Below the pieces are notes generated by a model, which saw nothing but the letters and a program-made list of their open reading frames with translations, made no database searches and was not told the origin of the DNA. From Deltaproteobacteria bacterium (lineage in GTDB: Bacteria; Myxococcota; Polyangia; Polyangiales; B10-G4), in the NCBI GenBank assembly GCA_019312705.1, contig JAFDCW010000036.1, forward strand, positions 1 to 12,765: a stretch of DNA of 12,765 nt, read 5' to 3'. Positions 7,339 to 12,765 of the stretch are shown piece after piece. Within the stretch, counting starts at the first letter, position 1. Each line of letters opens with the position of its first letter. The translations under genes were made by a program, and so were the position numbers.

Positions 7339-9729
7339 ATGGACGCGATGGCGAGCGGTCTTTCGGGGGTTCTCACCCAGGCGAAGCGCGCGGCTCAGAG
7401 ACGTGGTCGAACCCCGTCGACGGGTCATGTGGTGTTGGTGCTCCTGCAAAGGGAGCCTGAGACCGCAGCGGTTTTCGCTCGCCACCAGGTCCGCGAGGGA
7501 GAGTTCCTCAAGGCCCTCCGGGTCGTCGACGGAGAGACCGCGAGCGCCCTCGACGTCGCCGTCGAGCGGGCTCAGAAGCTCGCCGTGAAGCTCGGTGAGC
7601 CAAATCCTCGGCCGATCCACCTTCTCTTCTCCATCGTCCGGGACTCCCGAAGCGTGGGCTTTCGGTGCCTCGACGAAGTGGGGGCCGGTGCGACCCGGGT
7701 CCGTGACGAGCTCCTGGCTCTGCTTTCCCCGACACCTGCCGGGGCATCTTCCGCCCCGCGCCAACGGTCGAGGCCCCGCGGGGCCGCCCGAGCGCCCACG
7801 CTTCCGAAGCCGAAGCGCCCTTCGGCCCGGGCCAAGCCTCGCGATCGCACGACTCCCCCACCTGCTTCCGCTCCGGAGCTCGAGCTCGAGCGCGTCGTAG
7901 CGGATTCGGCAGACCTCGAGCTTCTGCCCCACGAGCTGTCGCCGAGGGCATTTCCTCTGCTCACCAGCATCGGCCGCAACCTCACGGCCCTCGCCGCCAT
8001 GGGCCGAATCGACCCAGTCATCGGCCGAGATCGCGAGATCGAGCAGCTCCTCGACGTACTCGCTCGCCGGAGGTCCAACAATCCCGTCCTCGTCGGGCCC
8101 CCCGGTGTCGGCAAGACCGCCATCGTCGAGGGCCTGGCTTGTCACATCGTCGGCTTCGGTTCCAGCCCGGTGAACCTCGAAGGGCGCGTGCTCATCGAAG
8201 TCAGCGCAGGCAGCCTGATCTCGGGCACCGGCGTACGCGGGGCCCTCGCCGAGCGCATGCGCGCGTTGCGTGAGGAGATCGCCCTCGCCGACGGTCGGGT
8301 GCTGCTCTTCATCGACGAGATTCACACCATCGTCGGCGGCGACGGACCGGACGACCTCGCCCAGGAGCTCAAGGCCTCCCTCGCCCGCGGGGAGCTGCCC
8401 TGCATCGGAGCCACGACCGACGCCGAGTACCGTCGCTGTTTCGAAAAAGACGCCGCCCTGGCGAGGCGCTTCTCCGCGATTCGCATCGCCGAGCCCAGCC
8501 TCGATGCGACGCGAGACATCCTGAAGGGACTGGTCTCGCGCTACGAAGCGCATCACGCGGTGGCCTATGGCCCCGACGCCCTCGAGGCGGCGGTCGAGCT
8601 GTCGGTCCGCTACCTGACGGAGCGACAGCTCCCGGACAAGGCGATCGCAGTCCTCGACCAGGCCGGGGCTCGAGTCCAGCGCCGCAACGGCACCATGGTC
8701 GACCGCGCTGCCGTCGCCCACGTCATCGCGGAATTGGCCGAGGTCCCCGTCGACCGCCTGCTCGCCCGCGATGCGGATATGCTGCTCGAACTCGAAGACC
8801 ACCTCGAAGACCGGGTCGTCGGTCACGGCGCCGCCGTCGCGCGCATCGCCGATACCCTCCGAAAGGGCGCGGCAGGTTTCCGCGGCAAGCGCCCCCTCGG
8901 AACCTTCTTGCTCCTCGGGCCCACCGGCGTCGGCAAGACCGAGATGGCGAAGGCCGTGGCCGAGGTGGTGTTCCCCGCGGGGGCGATGACCCGCTTCGAC
9001 ATGAGCGAGCTCTCCGAGAGCCACGCCGTGGCCCGGTTGATGGGCTCGCCTCCCGGCTACGTCGGTCACGAGGAAGGCGGCCAGCTCACCGAGGCCGTGC
9101 GCCGGCGGCCCTATCAGCTGCTGCTCCTCGACGAGATCGAGAAGGCTCATCCCGATGTGCTCATGGCTCTCTTGCCTCTCTTGGACGAAGGACGTCTCAC
9201 CGACGCCCGCGGCCGGACCGTCGACTTCACCCACACGATCATCTTCATGACCTCGAACCTCGGCGTCGGGGCTCAGGTTCGCGGCAGCCTCATTGGATTC
9301 GGCGGCGACGACGACGTTTCGTCTTCCGGCGACGACGGCGCCGCGGCCCTCGCGGCAGCCCGGGCAGCTCTGCCACCGGAGCTGTGGAATCGCATCGATG
9401 AGCCGCTCTGGTTCTCCGCGCTTTCGGAGGACGAAGTGCGGGAGATCGCGCGGCGCATGCTGAGCGACGTCGCTCGGACCCTCGCCGAGGAGCGGGGTAT
9501 CGTGCTGAGCATCGAGAACTCGGCCCTCGCGGCGCTCTGCCGAGCCGGGGGCTATGACGCGAGCCTCGGGGCGAGACCGATGCGCCGGACGATCGGGCGT
9601 TTCGTCGAGTCTCCCCTGGCGGCTAAGATTCTCGCCGGAGACATCGGCGAGGGCGACGAACTCGCCCTTCGCGGTGAAGGCGATTCGCTCGTTTTCGTGC
9701 CGATAGCCCAGGTCGACGCCGCCGAGTAG
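7339..9729 (+). CDS. ClpA/ClpC-like double AAA+ ATPase
   Basis: The protein has 796 residues. Residues 5-130 hold two degenerate Clp N-domain repeats, followed by a basic Pro/Arg-rich linker (131-180). The first ATPase ring has GPPGVGKT (253-260), LLFIDE (323-327 region) and an arginine pair before FS (376-377). The second has GPTGVGKT (527-534), LLLLDE (594-599), a TSN sensor (638-640), NR at 684-685 and GARPMRR (744-750). There is no ClpB-type coiled coil. An IGF loop (652-654) matches the ClpP-docking loop of ClpA, ClpX and ClpC, so unfolding substrates for ClpP is the likely role. The first-ring pore loop reads GVRG (298-301) where the family has KYRG, so the substrate-gripping tyrosine is missing; the second ring keeps GYVG (573-576). 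An acidic Gly/Ser insert follows the IGF loop (655-666). No clpP or clpS is nearby; the next gene is a kinase. Confidence 0.88.
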   Translation: MDAMASGLSGVLTQAKRAAQRRGRTPSTGHVVLVLLQREPETAAVFARHQVREGEFLKALRVVDGETASALDVAVERAQKLAVKLGEPNPRPIHLLFSIVRDSRSVGFRCLDEVGAGATRVRDELLALLSPTPAGASSAPRQRSRPRGAARAPTLPKPKRPSARAKPRDRTTPPPASAPELELERVVADSADLELLPHELSPRAFPLLTSIGRNLTALAAMGRIDPVIGRDREIEQLLDVLARRRSNNPVLVGPPGVGKTAIVEGLACHIVGFGSSPVNLEGRVLIEVSAGSLISGTGVRGALAERMRALREEIALADGRVLLFIDEIHTIVGGDGPDDLAQELKASLARGELPCIGATTDAEYRRCFEKDAALARRFSAIRIAEPSLDATRDILKGLVSRYEAHHAVAYGPDALEAAVELSVRYLTERQLPDKAIAVLDQAGARVQRRNGTMVDRAAVAHVIAELAEVPVDRLLARDADMLLELEDHLEDRVVGHGAAVARIADTLRKGAAGFRGKRPLGTFLLLGPTGVGKTEMAKAVAEVVFPAGAMTRFDMSELSESHAVARLMGSPPGYVGHEEGGQLTEAVRRRPYQLLLLDEIEKAHPDVLMALLPLLDEGRLTDARGRTVDFTHTIIFMTSNLGVGAQVRGSLIGFGGDDDVSSSGDDGAAALAAARAALPPELWNRIDEPLWFSALSEDEVREIARRMLSDVARTLAEERGIVLSIENSALAALCRAGGYDASLGARPMRRTIGRFVESPLAAKILAGDIGEGDELALRGEGDSLVFVPIAQVDAAE

Positions 9730-9761
9730 GGGCCGTCCCGCCTCTCTTTGGCGCCTCCTTA

Positions 9762-9785
9762 GCCTCACCTTGCGCCTCACCTTGC
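9762..9785. repeat. 12-base tandem repeat in front of the kinase gene
   Basis: Two perfect copies of GCCTCACCTTGC lie in the 66-72 bases between the Clp-like and kinase genes, followed by a partial third copy (GCCTC, 9786-9790). The whole gap is pyrimidine-rich and holds no clear promoter or ribosome binding site. Confidence 0.7.
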
Positions 9786-9801
9786 GCCTCTCCCCTTGGC
9801 T

Positions 9802-11256
9802 GTGTCACACACCGGTATCGTGACGTCGTCGATCTCGGCATCGGCCGCGGAGGCTGGGTCCGAAGGGAACCTGCCACGGGCGTTCGGGAGGTACACACTC
9901 TTCGACCACATCGGTCGCGGGGGCATGGCGGATATCTACCTCGCCACCCGTCGTGATGCCCTCGGCGGCTCCCGCCATGTTGTGATCAAGCAGATCCTCC
10001 CCCAGCTCTCGGCCGCCCCCGAGTTTGCCGGCATGCTCACCGCAGAGGCCAAGCTCGCCGCAAACCTGAATCACGCCAACGTCGTCCAGGTCATGGACCT
10101 CGGCCGTGAAGCGGGGCGTCTCTTCATCGCGATGGAGTACGTCGAGGGCTTCGACCTCAATCAGCTGCTCCGGCGCTTGTCCAAAGCCCGGGTACCGCTG
10201 GCCGGAGAGTTTGCCCTCTTCATCGTCCGGGAGACCCTCCGCGCCCTCGACTACGCCCACCGGGCCCGAAACCCCGAGGGGCGTCCTCTGCGCCTAGTGC
10301 ACCGCGACGTCTCTCCATCGAACGTGCTCGTTTCCTTCGAGGGTGAGGTCAAGCTCTGCGACTTCGGCATCGCCCGGGCCGGGGCCGCGCCGGCGCCGGG
10401 CCAGGAAGAGGCCATCGCCTCGAGTCGCGTCGCCGGCAAGAGCGCCTACATGGCTCCGGAACATGCTGCAGGCGAACACATCGACTCCCGCGCAGACATC
10501 TTTGCGGCGGGCATCCTCCTTTGGGAGCTCGTGTCTGGGCGACGCCTCTACAAGGGCACCGAAGAAGAGATGCTCGAAATGGCCCGGGCCGGGGAGGTGC
10601 CGCCGGTACGGGATGGGCGCCTGCCCGTCCAAGAACAACTCCAGGCGGTCCTCGATCGCGCCCTCGCCCGGGACGCCGGGGAGCGTTATGCGACCGCCGC
10701 GGAGTTCCACGGCGACCTCGAGGACTACGCCCTCGCTGCGGGGCTGATGGCCTCGCAGCTCCGCTTCGCCTCGTTCTTGACCAACCAATTCGCAGCCGAC
10801 GTGCTTGAGGGCCGCCGCGATCGCGAGCGCATGGCGAGCTTTCGTGTCGAAGAAGATGCCGCGGGCATCGCGGTTCGGGCGATCGCCGAGCCTGAGGAAG
10901 TCGACGACCCGGCGGACGATTCGCAGACGATTCCCGTTCCGGCGGGGCCCGACCCGGTGGAGGGGGAGGACGTGGCCGAAGCCGAAGCCGGTGCCGAGGC
11001 CGAGGCCGAAGCCGAAGCCGAAGCCGAAGCCGAAGCCGAGACTGAAGCCGAGTCCGAGGCCGAAGCCGAGCCCGAAGCAGAGACTGAAGCCGAGTCCGAG
11101 TCGGAGTCGGAGTCCGAGACTGAGTCCCAGTCTGAGCCCGAACTAGTTCACGTCGATGAGGGCGGTGCCCTAGGAACTCAAACGGGCTTCTTCCTCGGCA
11201 TCGGTATCGGTGTGGGCCTGGTCGTCGTCGGAGTCATCATCCTGACGCTGCTCTGA
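9802..11256 (+). CDS. tail-anchored Ser/Thr protein kinase (PknB-like)
   Basis: The protein has 484 residues counted from the GTG at 9802. The kinase domain (about 31-310) is complete: glycine loop GRGGMA (38-43), ATP-binding K63, helix-C E82, HRDVSPSN (167-174), DFG (187-189) and APE (218-220). An HRD-type loop suggests activation by phosphorylation of the loop between 189 and 218. The HRDVSPSN form is common in myxobacterial kinases (family knowledge). A Glu-rich linker (392-447), mostly alternating Glu with Ala or Ser, leads to a single membrane helix (about 462-484) that ends the protein. No sensor domain follows, so the kinase faces the cytoplasm on a C-terminal anchor. The start is uncertain: TTG 9796, GTG 9802 and GTG 9820 are in frame and none has a ribosome binding site. 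Co-transcription with the Clp-like gene is plausible. Confidence 0.88.
   Translation: MSHTGIVTSSISASAAEAGSEGNLPRAFGRYTLFDHIGRGGMADIYLATRRDALGGSRHVVIKQILPQLSAAPEFAGMLTAEAKLAANLNHANVVQVMDLGREAGRLFIAMEYVEGFDLNQLLRRLSKARVPLAGEFALFIVRETLRALDYAHRARNPEGRPLRLVHRDVSPSNVLVSFEGEVKLCDFGIARAGAAPAPGQEEAIASSRVAGKSAYMAPEHAAGEHIDSRADIFAAGILLWELVSGRRLYKGTEEEMLEMARAGEVPPVRDGRLPVQEQLQAVLDRALARDAGERYATAAEFHGDLEDYALAAGLMASQLRFASFLTNQFAADVLEGRRDRERMASFRVEEDAAGIAVRAIAEPEEVDDPADDSQTIPVPAGPDPVEGEDVAEAEAGAEAEAEAEAEAEAEAETEAESEAEAEPEAETEAESESESESETESQSEPELVHVDEGGALGTQTGFFLGIGIGVGLVVVGVIILTLL
10975..11142 (+). repeat. hexamer repeat coding for the Glu-rich linker of the kinase
   Basis: Units of GCCGAA or GCCGAG repeat through about 170 bases and drift to TCGGAG and TCCGAG toward the 3' end. 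They encode an alternating Ala-Glu and then Ser-Glu tract. The array keeps the frame, so length changes would alter only the spacing between the kinase domain and its membrane helix. Confidence 0.8.
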
Positions 11257-11266
11257 GAGGTCCGGG

Positions 11267-11518
11267 TTAGGCGAGCTTGCCCTTGCGGCGCAAGACCACC
11301 CAGAGCGCAAAACCGAGGAGCCCCCCGATGACGACGCCTCCGAGCTGGGAATGAATATACGCAGAGGTCACCTCTTCCGCGATATCCCGGCAGTTGCAGA
11401 GCGCGCCCTGGTTTGACGTTCGGAATGCGACGAACTTCGGTGCCACCACGCTGCCGACGGCGACGCCCACCAACGCGCCGCCGAAGAAGAAGAGAATGAT
11501 TTGCTTGAATGCTTTCAT
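11267..11518 (-). CDS. small two-helix membrane protein of unknown function
   Basis: The protein has 83 residues with membrane helices at about 6-28 and 58-76. The basic start (MKAFK) and basic end (RRKGK) suggest both termini are cytoplasmic. The loop between the helices contains CNC (41-43). The ATG at 11518 overlaps the stop of the SDR gene as ATGA, and GGAGG (11527-11531) lies 8 bases upstream, inside the end of that gene. It is therefore the last gene of the acyltransferase-SDR operon and is likely translated in step with it. The stop lies 10 bases from the stop of the convergent kinase gene. I do not recognise the family. Confidence 0.75.
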   Translation of the reverse strand: MKAFKQIILFFFGGALVGVAVGSVVAPKFVAFRTSNQGALCNCRDIAEEVTSAYIHSQLGGVVIGGLLGFALWVVLRRKGKLA

Positions 11519-12444
11519 AGGAATCCCCTCCGAAGGGCGCTCTTGAAGGACTCGATGGTCTCGTACTCGTCGTATTCGTGGCGGAAGCCTGTGGCTTCGC
11601 GAAAGGCGGCCCCGTCGGTCACGACCGGGTACTTGATGTGGTCGATCGCGCCGCGCGGCAACTCCGCAATGCCAAAACGCCCCATCGCGGCGGCCAGCAG
11701 TCCCTCCGGGATCGGCAGGTCTTGGCGTCCCGCACGTTTGATGATCACCGAGAGCGGCAGGGGGGCGGGCCCGTTGACGTTGTAGACACCTCGGAGGGAT
11801 GAGCTGAGGGCTACCGCGACGGCCCGAGCGACGTCCTCCTCGTGCATGAACTGAAAGAGCGGGTCGAAGCCGAGGACCCGAGGCACCCGGCGGTTTCGTA
11901 GGAACCCCGCGAGGGTTCCGTGGCGCTCTGGGCCGAGGGTGTAGCAGACCCGGAGGACCGCGGTCGTGATGTCGGGGAAGCGCCAGAGGGCGGAGCCCGC
12001 ATAGAGGTCGGCGGCGACTAGGTCGGCGAGTTCCGGGAAGGACTCGAGGCCCAGGGGCGGCTCGTCTTCGGTGTGGTAGAGGGGCGAGTCCGGGGCGGCG
12101 CCGTAATACGTGTGGCGCCCGACGACGATCGCGCGTTTGACGCCATAGCGGTGGGCGTGTTCGAAGACCGCGCGGGTGCCACCGAGGTTGATGCGAAACC
12201 GGTCTCCGCTGCTCTTGCGGATGTGGGTGACCGTCGCCATGTGGATCACCGCCTCGGGGCGGCGGGTCCGAAAGACGTCCTCGGCTTTGCGCTTGCGGAT
12301 GTCCGTTTCGTGCATCTCGACGCCCTCGGGGGCATCGGGCCAGGGTCGCCGATCGATCCCGATGACCGTGTGGTCCTCGGCGAGCAGCCGCTCGGCAACA
12401 ATGCGTCCGATTTTCCCGCTCACGCCGGTGACGAGGACCTTCAT
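11515..12444 (-). CDS. extended SDR-family NAD-binding protein (epimerase/dehydratase-like)
   Basis: The protein has 309 residues. The NAD-binding start is TGVSGKIG (6-13), with GxxGxxG and D31 at the end of the second strand, which favours NAD. D48 in the ETDIR turn and HMATVTH (68-74) follow the extended SDR pattern. The usual YxxxK pair is not found: the region after YYG (113-115) runs through [10 protein letters not shown] (140-154) without the lysine, and the catalytic Ser/Thr site reads VGRHT. From memory, the middle region ([18 protein letters not shown]) resembles M. tuberculosis Rv0501, called GalE2, which sits next to the acyltransferase-like Rv0502. The ATG at 12444 overlaps the acyltransferase stop as ATGA, and the stop overlaps the next start the same way. 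A role in a lipid or envelope pathway is inferred from context; ordinary epimerase activity is doubtful. Confidence 0.82.
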   Translation of the reverse strand: MKVLVTGVSGKIGRIVAERLLAEDHTVIGIDRRPWPDAPEGVEMHETDIRKRKAEDVFRTRRPEAVIHMATVTHIRKSSGDRFRINLGGTRAVFEHAHRYGVKRAIVVGRHTYYGAAPDSPLYHTEDEPPLGLESFPELADLVAADLYAGSALWRFPDITTAVLRVCYTLGPERHGTLAGFLRNRRVPRVLGFDPLFQFMHEEDVARAVAVALSSSLRGVYNVNGPAPLPLSVIIKRAGRQDLPIPEGLLAAAMGRFGIAELPRGAIDHIKYPVVTDGAAFREATGFRHEYDEYETIESFKSALRRGFL

Positions 12445-12765
12445 AGGCTCTGCCGCCCTTCTTCGATCAGGGCTCTGATGCGTTCCTTGACCTCGTCGAC
12501 CATCGCCGTGATGGCGGCGTCGTCCTCGTTTCCGGTGCCCTCGAAGTGAATCGCCTCGCCATAATGGATCGACACCGGGACCGGAAGCGGTGCCGGGATG
12601 AGGTACGGGGTCACCGGGATGTAGGGAACACCGAGGAGCTTACCGAGGGGCTCGAGGTTCGAGATCGTGGGCACGGCCTCGCCGCCTCCGATGAAGGCGA
12701 GAGGGATGATCGGCGTATTCGTCTGCAGCGCGAGGCGTACGAACCCCTGGCCAAACTTCAACAGC
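12441..12765 (-). CDS. PlsC/LPLAT-type acyltransferase, C-terminal part (partial)
   Basis: The frame is open to the end of the window, so the N-terminal part, with the expected HxxxxD motif, is outside. The visible 107 residues begin [29 protein letters not shown], matching the later conserved blocks of lysophospholipid acyltransferase-like proteins, where a Pro-hydrophobic-Pro stretch precedes a Gly-rich turn. They continue with a Pro-rich region typical of the LGVPY...P type and a charged C-terminal helix ([15 protein letters not shown]). The likely role is acyl transfer to a glycerolipid at the inner membrane; the substrate is unknown. A TTG at 12761 is not taken as the start because the conserved block is already under way there. 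The stop overlaps the SDR start by four bases. Confidence 0.85.
   Translation of the reverse strand, partial: LLKFGQGFVRLALQTNTPIIPLAFIGGGEAVPTISNLEPLGKLLGVPYIPVTPYLIPAPLPVPVSIHYGEAIHFEGTGNEDDAAITAMVDEVKERIRALIEEGRQSL

Noticed and set aside
7339..9729. ClpV of a type VI secretion system, or ClpB disaggregase
   Set aside because: An IGF ClpP-type loop is present and the ClpB middle coiled coil is absent. No type VI secretion genes are nearby.
7165..9780. An 871-codon open frame on the minus strand, antisense to the Clp-like gene
   Set aside because: It mirrors the codon pattern of a clear double-ATPase gene in very GC-rich DNA. Its translation is rich in Gly, Glu and Asp with no recognisable motif, so it is a shadow.

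Overview
This window is high-GC bacterial DNA with tightly packed genes on both strands. The gene content suggests a myxobacterium-like organism (Myxococcota, formerly Deltaproteobacteria): a Ser/Thr kinase with the HRDVSPSN catalytic loop, a Clp ATPase next to it, an M1 metallopeptidase with a long disordered tail, and housekeeping genes in a scattered order. This placement is an inference from gene style; there is no rRNA or other marker to confirm it. I see no tRNA, rRNA, insertion sequence, CRISPR array or prophage.

Layout. The window opens with the last 23 codons of an unidentified gene (+). Next is a minus-strand gene for a secreted or membrane Gly-rich DUF1517 protein with a C-terminal zinc ribbon (116-1129), divergent from an NAD-type isocitrate dehydrogenase gene (1227-2249, +). 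A 326-base gap follows, ending in a dense array of CAGACGTCTG-centred palindromes (2459-2552) just upstream of a gene for a basic, possibly DNA-binding protein (2576-3241, +). Converging on it is a gene for an exported M1 zinc aminopeptidase (3281-5107, -). This is divergent from rpsT, encoding ribosomal protein S20 (5234-5494, +); both have recognisable sigma-70-type promoters in the 126-base gap between them. A strong GC hairpin (5516-5546) separates rpsT from the convergent pair holA (DNA polymerase III delta) and an upstream exported protein of unknown function.

The right half holds two plus-strand genes in a row, a ClpA/ClpC-like double-AAA+ ATPase (7339-9729) and a kinase with a single C-terminal membrane anchor and a long Glu-rich linker (9802-11256). 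They converge on a three-gene minus-strand operon: a PlsC/LPLAT-type acyltransferase (truncated by the window end), an extended SDR protein and a small two-helix membrane protein. Both junctions in that operon are ATGA overlaps.

How the genes relate. Most of the window is ordinary chromosome: TCA cycle, replication, translation and proteolysis. The parts least explained by known families are (1) the palindrome array with its adjacent putative DNA-binding protein, which looks like a self-contained regulatory or partition-like unit; (2) the Clp ATPase whose first-ring pore loop lacks the usual tyrosine, next to a tail-anchored kinase; (3) the DUF1517-zinc ribbon membrane protein; and (4) the acyltransferase/SDR/small membrane protein operon, in which the SDR lacks the usual YxxxK catalytic pair.
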